NCBI GenBank assembly: GCA_033439795.1
Contig: JAUTDP010000004.1
Coordinates: forward strand, 1,426,001-1,490,000
DNA length: 64,000 nt
Source of the DNA: Sordaria brevicollis
Lineage: Eukaryota > Ascomycota > Sordariomycetes > Sordariales > Sordariaceae
Direction: 5' to 3'
Shown here: one piece after another, positions 10,930-22,300 of the stretch
Layout of the letters: the number at the start of each line of letters is the position of its first letter
How positions within the stretch are numbered: position 1 is the first letter of the stretch
Program-made: the position numbers and the translations under genes
Notes under the pieces: generated by a model
What the model was told of the DNA's origin: nothing
Database searches by the model: none
What the model saw: the letters and a program-made list of their open reading frames with translations, nothing else

Positions 10930-12420
10930 CGAAAGCGACGATTTATTTAATTATTATTTCTTTTTGTAATTAATTAAAGTTTTTAGTATTTTATTATTAT
11001 CGGCGAATAAACGGTTCTATTCGTTAAATTAACGAATATATTAACGTATAATATTAATTACGAATTAATATTAAATAAGTTAATTATTATTAATGGGAAT
11101 AGGACCGGTAGGACGAATAATTAGTAAGTTAATTTTTATTAAGGAATTATTATAGGAAGGTATATAAATATTATTACTATTCGGGGGAATTTTACTACTA
11201 CCGCTACGAAGTAAATTACTATTATTATTACGGGGTAAATTACTATTATTATTATAGGGGATATTATTTAAAAGAATACGATTACTAATTAAATTATCCT
11301 TATTAGAAAAGAGGAGTTCGTAATAGCTTTTTTAGAAATAATTATTAATTAACTATTTTTTATAGTAAGTAAATTATTTTAGGGTATTAGTAAAATTATC
11401 GTTAGTAAAGCGAGGGCGAATCGCGCCGGTAAATTCTTTAGCGACGATATAAAAGCGGATAAAATAATTGTAAAATTCGTTATTAATTAGGTCTTTATTA
11501 ACGACTTTTTCTTAAAAAATATTATAAAAATTATAAAAACCGTAAGGCGTATCGATTATATAATACAAAACCGTTAAAATATATTAAATAATTTAATTAA
11601 ATTTATTTAAAAACGAATTAAAATAGGAAATATTAATAATATAAAAGATAGTAACTTATTTAAGTAATTAGAGATATAGTAGGTCGATTTAGCGACGGTT
11701 TCTATATAAATATTATAACCCGGGATAGCCGGGAAGGCGAAAAGGGCTTTAATTAATTAGAGGGTATAAATAAAATATAAAAGAATACGGATACAGCTTC
11801 GGGGAAATTAATATAAAAATAGAACGTAGTAGAGGGAAAACTCACCCTTTTTCTAATATATAGAAGAATTTATTACTAATAAGGCGTTTAATAATACGTT
11901 TAAAATTAATTTTAATATCGGTATTAATTATATTAAATATAGGGGTTGGCGAAAAAAAGCAGGGGGGAAACGAATTTTCGCTTTTATTTTCGTCGGAAGT
12001 TTCTATTATTTTATAGAACGCTTTAGCACATTTTTAACGGGGAATAATTATTTCGAATCGATTATTATTATTATTAAAAGAAGGAAAAGTTTAAAAAGGC
12101 CTAGGAATAAAGGATTTTTATATTTAGGGGAAGGAAATTCTTATATTAATATAAATTATAATAAAAACGTAATTAATATAAAGGGAGGAAGAGGATAGAA
12201 AGAATAAAGGAAAATTTAACGGTTAGGAAGTTTAATAATAATTAGAAAGGTAAACGAACGGGGGAATAGAAGGCAAAAAGTAATAATAAATAGAGGACGG
12301 GATAACGGATTAGGAAAGTAAAACGGTTTAATATTCTAACGTAACGGTAAATAGAAAGGATAAAACGGATATTAATTGCGTTGGCGGTGGGTATATATTA
12401 CGATCGTAGAACGCCGAAGA
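10930..12420 (+). pseudogene. LINE-A ORF3, third reading frame of unknown function
   Basis: A third coding-like frame lies between the ORF2 stop and the 3' hairpin. It has an N-terminal part with Gln/Thr-type low complexity (now Ile-rich after RIP, about 11180-11260). A hydrophilic core at about 11400-11580 contains KARANRAGKFFSDDIKADK and ends in RRIDYIIQNR. A basic tail follows (about 12030-12400). The same frame, with the same segments, is readable in LINE-M (36380-36900), LINE-H (59008-59217), LINE-F and LINE-K, and differences between copies are transitions. Stops fall at CAA/CAG positions. I do not recognise a family. The start is uncertain. Confidence 0.6.
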
Positions 12421-12423
12421 AAC

Positions 12424-12443
12424 GGCGCGGATAGGTCCGCGCC
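12424..12443 (+). repeat. Conserved hairpin near the LINE 3' end
   Basis: GGCGCGGATAGGTCCGCGCC has an 8-bp perfect stem and a 4-nt loop. It recurs in LINE-M (about 37410), LINE-F (about 53175), LINE-B and LINE-I (inverse) and LINE-H (about 60050), nearly unchanged. A second GC-rich block with GCCGGGG and CCGGGGC follows about 15 bp downstream. It may be the 3' recognition structure read by the reverse transcriptase. Confidence 0.8.
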
Positions 12444-12570
12444 GGGAAATATAGCCGGGGTTTTTATCCGGGGCGCTTAACGCCTACGGTTTCATCCTAC
12501 GGGGAATCGGAGATAGACCCCATACTATATTGGCGCTATAAATTTAACTAGGGAATAAGACTCTTACTTA

Positions 12571-12582
12571 CCTTATATTTCG
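12571..12582. repeat. Target-site duplication of LINE-A, right copy
   Basis: CCTTATATTTCG, matching 5597-5608. The GYP-1 gag reading resumes directly after it. Confidence 0.93.
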
Positions 12583-13800
12583 CTTTAATTATATAAATTA
12601 TAATATAATAACCGGTTTTACTATAATATATATATAGGCCTTCTACCTTATAGCGGGCTTATTCCTCTATAAAAATAAAATTATTAAATTTTTTTATAAA
12701 GGTAAAAACTTTACCGAAGATTATAGGGTCGCCGGCGGGTTAGGCGGGGGTAAATAATAAAACGTTAACGCGATAATTAATATTTAATAAATTGGTAATA
12801 AATTTATAGAAGAAATTTATTTAACTTTCGAAATTATCGGAGGCCGGGCAATTAACGCCAATAACGTTAACGAGGGTATTTTCAAAGCGTTTATTAATTT
12901 TCGATTTAAGGGTATTAATACGGTAATAAATATCGAATTCGTAGGAATTAGCGAATTTAGTAAATATAGAAATAAAATTGGCGAAAGGAAAGGTATTTTA
13001 TTATAAGTAATTTATTTCCCGGATTATTTCAATATAAATATCGAGGGTAATATAATATAAGTCGAATTATTTAAAAAAATTTTAAAAATTAATAAAGCCT
13101 ATAGACTAAATAATAAAATTCTAAAAGGAGGCTATAACTATATCGATTTTAAAGCGAATATATATAAAAGCGTCGTTAAAAAGGTATTAAAAAATATAAA
13201 GGATCCAATTAATAAATATTAAATAAGCGGCGTAATTAATAACGAATTTAATACTAATAAAAAATTTCTAATTAATATATTCCTCTTATCGTTTTATAAA
13301 GGAATATTCGGCGCTAGTAAAAATAAAGGGTTCGGCGCCGTAAATATAATTAAATAAAGAGGGGGATAAAAAAAGAAAAGTAATAAACGGGGGTTAAAAG
13401 TTAATTTAATTAATAATATATTAGCGAACTTAAAACGTAATTTCGATAATACGTCGATTAACTTTAAATTAAATAATATTAATTCGTTAATTAATTATAT
13501 CGGCCCGAACGGTTTAAAAGCGGACGGCGGCTTCGAATTCGGAAACGCAAAAGAGGGTTTAATCGGTCTACCTCCGAATTTTAGTAATTTTTTAAACGAA
13601 TTTAGCGATATAGCCGCGAAATTGGATTTTAAAATAGGAGGTTATATTAAAATTTATTATAGTTTAGGTTTAGGTATTATAAACGTAATTTTAAGTATAA
13701 TTAAATTAGGCTTTAATAACGTCGAAGTAAATACGGAATTAGGAAAAGAATTCGGGATCCGCCTTTATAACGCTTACGAAGCGAAAAAGGTCGTCCTATA
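12583..13800 (-). pseudogene. gag: GYP-1 gag (RIP-broken), zinc knuckle lost
   Basis: Minus-strand translation shows a Gypsy gag core: FANFISIFTKFANSYEFD (about 12960-12910) followed by LKSKINKRFENTLVNV and ASDNFES, which resembles the 'F..F...F..La' plus 'L...L...L' region of fungal gag proteins. Downstream at about 12640-12590 lies a zinc-knuckle position whose four ligands are all Tyr (Y-x2-Y-x4-Y-x4-Y). The opposite strand is also unusually open here, an antisense effect: the gag core, the knuckle spacing and continuity with the protease at 5596 decide for the minus strand. The gag start lies somewhere near 13800 and is not resolved. Confidence 0.78.
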
Positions 13801-14331
13801 AATTGTAAATAATAATATTAATATAAAATTAATTATAGGAAGGAAAAAAGTTAATAGCGAAGGTTTATCGTTCGTTATTAGGGTTAAGGTTTAGAATATT
13901 CGTATTAAACGTTATAGAATTATTTAAATTTATAATTAAAATTAAATTTAGGTTTAAGCGGGCGAAAAGGCGGAGAAAAATTAATAATATTTAATTATAA
14001 AATTAGCGAAGGGTTAATAATATTCGGTCGAAATAGTAGTTAATAAAAAGGATAAAGGATTTTATAAAAAGGGGTTTAATAAAGTTTAATTAAAAAAAAT
14101 CGGTACTATTTCTATAAATTAATTAAAGCGAAACGCTTAATAAACGTTAGGCTATTAATTATAGAAAAGGTATAATAAATTATTATAATATTAATTTAAT
14201 AGAAGCTTAGAGAAGACGTATTATTGTACGAAGGGGAGAAGATCGAGAGAGAGTAGCGAAAATTCTATTCCCGGACTATATATATGAGTAAAGTGGAGAT
14301 ATAATTGTAGGCACGATTATACTCCGCTAGT
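13800..14331 (-). other. GYP-1 leader between primer-binding site and gag
   Basis: No gene is recognised. The stretch is RIPed up to about 14200 and then becomes GC-richer and less mutated toward the primer-binding site. By position it holds the untranslated leader and possibly the first codons of gag. Confidence 0.5.
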
Positions 14332-14343
14332 GGTTCGGTGCCA
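14332..14343 (-). other. GYP-1 primer-binding site
   Basis: On the minus strand TGGCACCGAACC is complementary to a tRNA 3' end GGTTCGGTGCCA, including the invariant CCA. It is intact and lies immediately inside the short LTR remnant. Confidence 0.75.
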
Positions 14344-14391
14344 AGACGCCTAGGGAGCGCTGCCGATAATTTAGTACCGTAATAATTTTCG
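14344..14391 (-). repeat. Remnant of the GYP-1 5' LTR
   Basis: About 48 bp outside the primer-binding site, little mutated, ending where LINE sequence starts at 14392. Assigned to the LTR by position only; no second LTR copy is available for comparison. The base before the PBS is not the usual CA, so a small spacer or loss of the LTR end is possible. Confidence 0.5.
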
Positions 14392-15905
14392 TATTAATCC
14401 TTTTTTTTTTTATTAATATTTCTACGAATTTTATTTAATTCGAAGATATTCTTTCCTTATATTATTTTTATTATTTTTATTTTATATTTTTTATTGCTAT
14501 TTTATATTTTAATATTTATTATTTCGTTTTTTTCCTTCGATTTTTTTTCTAATGCGGAATAAATTCCTCCGCTATATTTATAAATTTTCTATCGAATTTA
14601 TCGAATATAAATTCTAATTCCTTTTTCGTATTAATTTTTATTAAGACCGAAATCCGTTATAACGCCGTTTTTCGTACTTTTTCCGTATTTATTAAATTTT
14701 AAATATAATTTTCTTTTATTTCCACTTTTTTAACTTTTCTTCTAATATAAATTTAAATTTCTTAAGGATAATAATCCGAATCGGTTTATTCGTACTATTA
14801 CGCCTTTTAGTATTCGGTTTCGATTCTTAATATTATTTATACGTAATTAATTATTCTATTTCTTTTTTCTAATATTATATTATTTATACAGGTCGGTTCT
14901 TTTTTAAGGGTAATAAATTATATATACTACCATTATATTTATATAAAGAATTTTTCGGCTTTTAAATTAATCCTATTCTTTAAATCCTGATTAGGATAAT
15001 AGAAATTAAAGTTTCCGACGGTTATAATTTAATATTTTATTAAAGGTTTTTCTTTAAAGAATTCGAGGAAGGGAGACCTTTATTTGTATTCCGGTATTCT
15101 ATACGTTTTAATAAAGGAATAAATCGAGTAAACGGTTAATAGCTTTTTTAATTTCTTAAATATTACGGAGGCTTAATCTTTTCCAATATAGAAATTTAGG
15201 TCCTTAAAATTCTATTTTTTATTTACATAAATAATCGCCTTTTTTTTTTTAAAATAATTTACCCCAATATATTTATTACTTTATAAACGATAAATATTTT
15301 CGTTTAAATTCCTATTTAATTTTTAAATCGCTATAATATTATAAATCTCCTCCTATTCGAATAGTAATTTCCCTCTTTCGTACAATTTCCTTATATTTTA
15401 ATAGAATATTTTTAATTGGATTATTAATTATTTTATAAAGGAATATTTTTTGGCCCCGCGGGCGGAATAGGAACGGGAGTCTTTTCTTTTTAAATAGCCG
15501 GTTTAACGGCGGCGATTAAACCAGCGCCGTTCCGAATATTCGAGTTTTAAAAATTCGTAAATACGTCTATCGGGCTTTTAATTATTAATTTTAATCTAAT
15601 AAAAGGCCCGTTAATTTATTTATAAATACGGCCTCTATTTCCGCTTCTAAATTTCTTTTTACGAATAGTAATAGTATAAACGGTAGAGGGGGCGTTGGGG
15701 AAATCGATATCCTTATCGTTTTTTACCGCCGCCGGCTCTAATATAATATTTCTCTTAGGGTCCTTCCGGTACGCAAATAAGCGTAGCCTCTCGGCGTATT
15801 CTACGGTGGCCTTCGCGATAGCTTTCTTAAAAATAGGGTACACTTTCTTTTCGAAGGCGTAATGCCCGTGCTTTTTATACGGAGCGTAGAAGATTAACGA
15901 CTTAT
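14392..15905 (-). mobile_element. LINE fragment (segment 1): ORF1 C-terminus and endonuclease region
   Basis: Minus-strand LINE sequence equivalent to 28745-30258 of LINE-B, covering the end of ORF1, the endonuclease (GDFN box near 15005) and the start of the RT region. It has neither element end. At 15905/15906 it is joined to a more 3' part of the same family in the same orientation, an order that cannot come from a single insertion. RIP fades toward this junction: 15616-15905 is much less mutated than 14450-15500. Confidence 0.88.
15616..15905 (-). pseudogene. Lightly mutated piece of LINE ORF1
   Basis: Minus-strand frame from 15843 to 15616 is open for 75 codons and gives the region just downstream of the ORF1 Cys/His cluster: KKAIAKATVEYAERLRLFAY, then NIILEPAAVKNDKDIDFPNA and KKKFRSGNRGRIYK. 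The same positions in LINE-A read with many C-to-T type changes, so this piece is close to the unmutated ORF1 sequence. The Met at its start is internal to ORF1, not a real start. Confidence 0.75.
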
Positions 15906-17296
15906 CCTCCTATTCTTACTAATAATAATTAATTCGCTTAACGTCAATTTATAATTAATACTATACGCTAATATATTCGTTAATTCGATAAATAAAACTG
16001 TCTATTCGCTAATAATAATAAAATACTAAAAATTTTAATTAATCGTAAAAAGAAATAATAATTAAATAAATTATCGCTTTCGTAGCCCGATAAATTCTTA
16101 ATTAAATAAAAATCCTCCCCTATCTTCGTTTTAACGTATTAATAAATAAAAGTAAAAAAAAAGGAAAAAAAGAAAATTAAAAATAGCGAACGAATTCGTT
16201 TCATTACTCCTCTTTTAATTCGATTATTAAGCGGTATTTATTTAATCGTTTTAACCGAAATATTTATAATAAAATTCTTTTAATTTTAATTCTATCGTTT
16301 AAATAAATTTAGAATTATTCTTACGTTTACGGCCAATCGATTATTATAAATTACGTATTTACTATTTAAAAATATTCGAACGTAATATAGTAAAATATCT
16401 CCCATCCTAATTTATACGAATAAATAAAGGTATTAATATCGGGGACTCTCCTTTAGAAAAGGAAAGCCTTAAAGCCGATTACCTCTATTCTTACTTAAAT
16501 AAAGAGGAAATTCTTTATTTTCATTAATAAATAACAATCTTCATTATCTTCCGAAAATTAAATTCTCTTCCGCTTCTTCTTTTTTTAACTAATTATATAC
16601 TATTTTATCGCAATATTATTAAATTTCGGGTCGAAATTAATAATTATAAATTTATACCATCGACTTAATTTAGTTATTATTATTATTAATTAATAATTAT
16701 AACGTAATACCTATTCTCTTTTTATAGTGTCCTTTAATTATATTTCTTAATTAAAGGTTAAAAATTCTAATAGCTATAATAGTTAAGCTGGTATACCTAT
16801 TACCGGGGGTAATCCTATTATAATCGCTATAAAATTCTCTATCGATATTTATTCCTCCGCTTATTTAATTTTAATAATATTATTTTCTAATTTATTAATA
16901 AATAATTAATTTTTTATTCGTTTTATTTAAATATAATTAATTATTTAAATTATTATTCTTCGGACGAATTTAATTTAATCCGTACGGGCGAATTTCTCTT
17001 CGAAAACCCTTACTTATTTATTAAAGTAAAAATTAAATAATAGATAAAAAATTTCCGTTTTAAAGTTCTATACCGGCGTAATTTTATATACCTTAACGAT
17101 AATTTTCAAATATTTAATTTAATACTTAATTAATCCGATTATTATCCTTCGGGGTTTATTATATACTTTTATTGGTTAATAAAAGGCTAAAATTCTATAT
17201 ATAATCGTACTTTAAATATATTTAATATAAATCTCCTTTATATAAGCGAAAGAATAACTTTAAATCTTTATAATTAACCGGGTTAATATATTCGTT
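15906..17296 (-). mobile_element. LINE-C, part 1 (ORF2 C-terminus, start of ORF3)
   Basis: Minus-strand LINE equivalent to LINE-B 26035-27440. It holds the end of the RT region, the ORF2 C-terminus (stop near 16168) and the first part of ORF3. The last 1.5 kb of the element, including its 3' end, is missing at the left. At 17296 it is interrupted by GYP-2; the continuation is at 24548. Confidence 0.88.
17292..17296. repeat. GYP-2 target-site duplication, left
   Basis: TCGTT, repeated at 24548-24552 directly after the right LTR. Confidence 0.85.
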
Positions 17297-17603
17297 TGTC
17301 ACAGGCCTAGCCGTAACTGCACGTGATTGGCATATTGCCATCACGTGCTTGTACTCGTACAGTGGTCGCTTCTTAAGACGTACCACTATATTCGGGATGG
17401 TCCCGCCCGCACGGGATATTGCATTACTACTCACCGCCTATACGGTCAGGGTCACCTAACCGCGCGTAACTAATATATTCCCATCGCGCCCTATAAAGGG
17501 CGGGCCTCCTACGTATACTTTCTTCCTTTTCCTCTTTCTTCTTTTATACAATTACATATATCTATATTTACCACCTACCTTTACATTGACTATCCCTATA
17601 ATA
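17297..17603 (+). repeat. GYP-2 5' LTR
   Basis: 307 bp. The outer part (17297 to about 17480) keeps TGTCACAGG, GCACGTGATTGG and other CA/TG-rich sequence; the inner end (TATCCCTATAATA) is RIPed. A CTATAAAGGGCGGG motif near 17500 is a probable TATA box, followed by a pyrimidine-rich tract. The 3' LTR shows the opposite gradient. Confidence 0.93.
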
Positions 17604-17779
17604 ATTAATTACACCTTTAAAATAATACATTTACGCGTAATTTTATTTTATTCAAAATAAATCGTTTACTTCCTATTCGCTATATACGAATTATTAAATT
17701 AACGTATTTCCTTTATTATTAAATCCTTTTATTTAATTAAATAAAGGAAAGTTTCTATATTTAATAAATAAAAAGACTT

Positions 17780-19440
17780 ACGACGATTAAACAATCCCAA
17801 TTATACCGCTCTCTATATTTTATAACGGCGATAGCGACCCCGTAATCTTCTCCCTTAATAATATATCGAATATTCTCCCTAATACTCCGGCTCTCAATAC
17901 TAACCTTATTAATCCCAATAACGCCGCCATCTTAAAAACCTTATACAATATTACCAATAGTAATAATAACCTAATTCCCGACGTTAACGTTACCCGCACC
18001 ACTCTTTACGAATTTATTTCCGACGAAAATATTAAAAAAATCCTCGTAAACTTCGGTAACAACGAAAAGCCCTATTTCGTCCTCTATAATTATTTCGACC
18101 GCGCCTCCTTAATTACTAAAAAAGCCGCCTTCGCGTTTATTATTTAATTATTCGGCCGCGCTTATTAGCGCTTTCGTAACGATTATATATTTATTCGTAA
18201 TTAAAATAATAATTTTATTAATTAATTTAATATAATCTTTATCGATTTTAAAAACTTCTAAACGTTATACGCCGCTCTTTAAAAAGAATACTCCGACTTT
18301 AAAACCCAATATAATAAATTTAATACCTAAACCGCTACTATATTTTCTAACCCTAATAACCCCAACCCCGCCGCTCCGGGTATTAATAATATTTATAAAT
18401 AAACAGTCGCTAACCCTTCTATCTTTACTAATTTCGAAAAGGACCCCGCTAAACGTATTCGTATTTTCCACTCTTAGCGTATAACTATTTAAACCTAATA
18501 AATTTACGACCCGATACTATTTTAGGACGAACGTTAAAAGATTTTACATATAATTATACTATTCGGCCCCGACTTCAAATCCGGTATTAACGACTTTATC
18601 GAAATTATTATAACCAAAAATAATAAAAACGCTTAGGAATAGAAAACGGACGCCGAATTTATATAATATTTAATTAAACGTTTCGAAACGGTTAATATTA
18701 AGTAGGATACCCAACGTCGTTTAACTAAATATTACTAATTTAATAAGAATTTTACCGATTTCGAAATAGAATTAACGTTTTTAATAACTATTTACGGCCT
18801 AATTAAAGCCTAAAAGGTCGAATATTTAAAGAATAAAATCTCCAAATATATTTATAACGCTAATACTTATTATAAGCCCCCTACTAATAATATTTAAAAT
18901 AAATAATTGGAAATATACCGTAAAATCGCTTACGCTTAGGATAATACTAATTACCGCACCCGTATAATTTATAATATCTTTAATAGCGCCTTTAATAATA
19001 ACGCTAATACTAATTCCGGTAATAATTCCAATTCTACTATTAACGGCTCCAATTCCGCTTCCAACCCTAATAACCGTATTATTAATTAAGGCGGTAATAA
19101 AATAAATCTCAACGCTATTAACTTTATTAATATTATTTACCCTAATATATTAAATTAACGTATACGTAATAGCTTCTATCGTCGTTACGGCCAATCCAGT
19201 TATTTAACTAAGGATTACCTTCGTTCCGTCAATTACAGTCCTTAGGGCCCCGTTAATAAAAATAACTATTATAATAATAATTACAGTCGCGGTAAAAATA
19301 ATAATAATAATAATAATAATACTACTAACATTCGTAGCGCTAACGCCCCCGCCGCTAACCCGGCTCCCGCCCCAGTTATTAACCCGGCTCCCGCCCAACC
19401 CGCCGAATAAATTATTAGCGGCGAATATTATAATAATTAG
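17780..19440 (+). pseudogene. gag: GYP-2 gag (RIP-broken)
   Basis: Plus-strand frame with RIP-type stops. An Asn/Asp-rich N-terminus is followed by a gag core (FDPILF*DERQKILHIIILF-type segment near 18520; TDFEIELTFLITIYG near 18760). A zinc-knuckle site at 19177-19218 has all four ligands as Tyr (Y-RR-Y-GQSS-Y-LTKD-Y, the spacing of CX2CX4HX4C). A long Asn run follows (about 19255-19320) and then an Ala/Pro-rich tail (ANPAPAPVINPAPAQPAE) to the stop near 19435. The start codon is not clear. Confidence 0.85.
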
Positions 19441-19499
19441 GGAAATACCTAACCTCTATATATAATTACGTATAGAGGCCCGAACTAATACTATTAAAG

Positions 19500-20100
19500 A
19501 AGTAAATTTTAAACTATAAATTAAAGGATTTAAAGGAAATACGAATTTAATTTTTAAATAATTCCGCATTTTTAAATTTAATACTCTTATTATCTTATAT
19601 ATATACTAGATCGCGCAAAAATTATTATATTACTTTAATAAATAGCGGTTACTCTACTTACGCCTTCTTAAATTCTTTATTTATAAAAAAAAATAATTTC
19701 CCGCGTTTTAAATTTTTACGACTAAAGAAATTAATCCTTACTAATAATATCGTTAAAGGTATTATTTCTAAGGGAATCCGCGCCCGATTCCGCATTAATC
19801 TTTATATAGAAATTATTACCTTCTTCGTTTACGACATTTCTAAAAATTACCCCATTATTTTTAATTTCCTATAAATATAATATTATTAATTTAAAATTAA
19901 TTATAATAATTATACCGTCCGCTTTACCTAATACCGCGGCCGCTACCTCCCTTCAAATCTCTCCGATAAATAAATTATTATACCCAAAAACTTTACTAAT
20001 CGTATTACAATAGTAACTATTCGCCTACTATTACAACTAAATACCCCGACTTTAACCCCGCCGCCGCCTCTACTCCTTAAATCCCCTAGGATAATTTTAC
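19500..20100 (+). pseudogene. pol: GYP-2 protease (RIP-broken)
   Basis: The active-site box LINSGYSTYAFL at about 19635-19670 matches the DSG.(S/T).aF pattern with Asp turned to Asn. It is followed by a hydrophobic NYPIIFNFL segment (about 19850) in the position of the second conserved block (ILG.P/dW.). Confidence 0.82.
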
Positions 20101-21060
20101 AACCGGAATCCGCTTTTTAAATTACCCTACAAATAATACTAATCCTTAAATTATTACCCTCCTCCTTAACCCCCGAGAATAAACCTACCCTAACTCCCTC
20201 CCTAATCTTTAAAATTAAATAATACAATAATTCTCTACGCCGTATTAATAACCCTATAAAGGTTCTAATCGCTAATCGAACCGGGATTAAAATATAAAGA
20301 ATTTCTAATACGGCCGCCCTTTTCGTTAAAATTAAGAGCTCCGCAATTTACGAGCTATATATTCGTTTAAATAACCGCCGTATCTCTATTAGAACGGCAC
20401 GCCTAATACGATTACGACGTTTTATATATATTAATAACGCATTTAACGCAGCTAATATTAAAGAATTCAACGCTACTACGTTCAATTACGTATACAAGAA
20501 GTAAAATTTTAAGCCCTTAATTACTAATTATACTACGTTAGAACGGTTATTTATAATTTCGGAATTAACGGACGTCGAAGAATTAATAAAGGATATAATA
20601 AATAATATTATAAACAGTAAAGGGGAATAGTATAAATACCTTTTACCGCCGTCTATCTATCCGTTCGTCGATACAATAGCCGGTAATACTAATTCTAATA
20701 AAAATAAGGAAGCCGCCGCTTTAATAAAAGTATTAAACCTAATAGGGGATCTTAACCGGGATATTCTTATATATAAAGAAGTTTTTAAATAAATTTATAT
20801 TACTAAAATTACTAAAGAAGATGTAAAAATTTTTTTAAAAAAGAGTAATAAATTTACTAAATCCGACGACGAAATTAAGGCTAAAGTCCTAACTAAATAC
20901 TATAAAAATATCGAAGCTTTCCTTCCCCGCTTAGTAAAAGAAATCCCACTATATCGCGCCTACGATTATAAAATCGAATTATTACTAAAATAATAGCCGC
21001 CTAATATAAAGCCCCAATATATTACGCCTATCGAAGCGGCTATAATTAAAAAATAAATTA
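20101..21060 (+). pseudogene. pol: GYP-2 spacer between protease and reverse transcriptase
   Basis: About 960 bp between the protease and the first reverse-transcriptase block. Short open pieces suggest it is coding, but I cannot assign a domain; such low-conservation linkers are usual in this family. Confidence 0.5.
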
Positions 21061-22300
21061 ATATTAATTTTTAAAAGAAATTTATCCGGCCCTCTTAATC
21101 CGCCGCTACGGCCCCTATCCTCCTCGTTAGGAAACTTAACGGCGGAATCCGCATTTACGTTAACTACCGCGGTATTAATAACGTTATTATAAAATCCCGA
21201 TACCTATTACTATTAATTAAAGAAATATTCGATATTATTTATAAAGCGAAAATCTTTACTAAATTCGACGTTATTACTACGTTTAATCGCATTCGGGTTA
21301 AAGAAAAATACGAATAATTTATAGCGTTTATTACCCGTTTCGGCCTTTTCGAATTAATAATCTACCTATTCGGTTTACAAGGCGCACTAAGGATATTCTA
21401 AAATTATATTAATAATATACTTTATAATATTTTAAATATTTATACTACCGCTTATTTAAATAATATCCTAATATATTCTAATAATGAAAAAAACTACGTC
21501 TATTATATTACGGAAGTCTTAAACCGTATAATTAAAATAAGCCTCTAATTCGACGTTAATAAATACGAATTTTATACTACCTATACGAAATACCTAAGTC
21601 TAATTATTATTCTTAATAGTCTCGAAATAAACCCCGAAAAGGTTATTATAATTACTATTTAGGAGGCTCTAAATTCTAAACGCTCCTTCTAACGTTTTTT
21701 AAATTTTATAAACTTTTACCAACGATTTATTAAATACTTTTCTATTATCGTAGGACTATTATACGAATTTACAAAGAAAAATATAAATAAAATAATATAA
21801 ATATAGACCAAATAGTATTAGAAATCGTTTAACGCCCTTAAGAAAGTATTTATTACGGGTCCCGTTCTACGAATCTACAATTAGTCTAAATAAATAATCG
21901 TCGAAACCGACGTTTCCAATTAAATATACGGCGGTATTCTCTCGCAATATAACGACGAAGGCATTTTACGCCCAATTATTTATTTTAATTAACGATATAT
22001 AACGGCTAAGAATAATTATAATATTTATAATAAGGAGTTATTCGCTATTATTAAAATATTAAAAGAATAAAGGTTAAAATTCGAAGGCGTATAATAGCCT
22101 TTCAAAGTATTAATAAATTATAAAACTTTAAAAACGTTTACCGTTAATAAGCAATTTTCTCTTCGGTATATATAATAATCCTAATTTTTATTATAATTCA
22201 ACTTTACAATTAAATATCGACTAAATTCCCTCTAAGTCCGACCTAACGCCCTTAACCGTAAACTAAAGGATATTCTCTACAAAGGAAACGAATACCTACT
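21061..22300 (+). pseudogene. pol: GYP-2 reverse transcriptase and RNase H (RIP-broken)
   Basis: Plus strand. ILLVRKLNGGIRIYVNYRG (about 21120) and FTKFDVITTFNRIRVKE (about 21265) lead to RFGLFELIIYLFGLQGAL and the catalytic box at 21453-21464, which reads YLNN instead of YLDD. NRIIKISL and a KYLSLII block follow. RNase H (about 21890-22280) has VETDVSN, YNIYNKELFAIIK and KTFTVNKQFSLRY. Catalytic Asp-to-Asn changes and Gln-to-stop changes are the RIP pattern. Confidence 0.93.

Larger units (their letters stand above)
5609..12570 (+). mobile_element. LINE-A, full-length Tad-like non-LTR retrotransposon
   Basis: A complete copy, 6,962 bp, between 12-bp target-site duplications. The 5' end begins with CTTTAGAACCGGAAACGCCG, shared by LINE-B, LINE-C and LINE-F. 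The 3' end is GGGAATAAGACTCTTACTTA, a TTAC-type tail rather than poly(A). It carries ORF1, ORF2 (AP-like endonuclease plus reverse transcriptase) and a third reading frame, then a conserved hairpin. It is inserted in the gag region of GYP-1. The outermost 100 bp or so at the 5' end are clearly less mutated than the body. This is the best reference copy in the window because its ORF1 start ATG is kept. Confidence 0.93.
1..14391 (-). mobile_element. GYP-1, Ty3/Gypsy chromovirus remnant, minus strand
   Basis: Minus-strand LTR retrotransposon read from right to left: primer-binding site (14332-14343), gag (about 13800-12583), then, across LINE-A, the end of gag and protease (5596-5100), reverse transcriptase (about 4560-3690), RNase H (about 3480-3230), integrase (about 2950-1828) and, across a 750-bp insert, the integrase C-terminus and chromodomain (1077 to about 600). 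That domain order is Ty3/Gypsy, and the terminal chromodomain makes it a chromovirus. Only about 48 bp of the 5' LTR remain next to the PBS, ending at the LINE fragment that starts at 14392. No 3' LTR is recognised before the left window edge, so the element is either cut off by the window or truncated. RIP damage is heavy throughout. Confidence 0.9.

Noticed and set aside
12780..13800. Long plus-strand frame that looks like a host gene
   Set aside because: It is unusually open and hydrophilic, but the minus strand gives the Gypsy gag core, zinc-knuckle spacing and continuity with the GYP-1 protease. The plus frame is its antisense.
17820..19398. Minus-strand ORFs across GYP-2 gag
   Set aside because: Antisense shadows of gag; Ile/Val runs are complements of the Asn codon runs.
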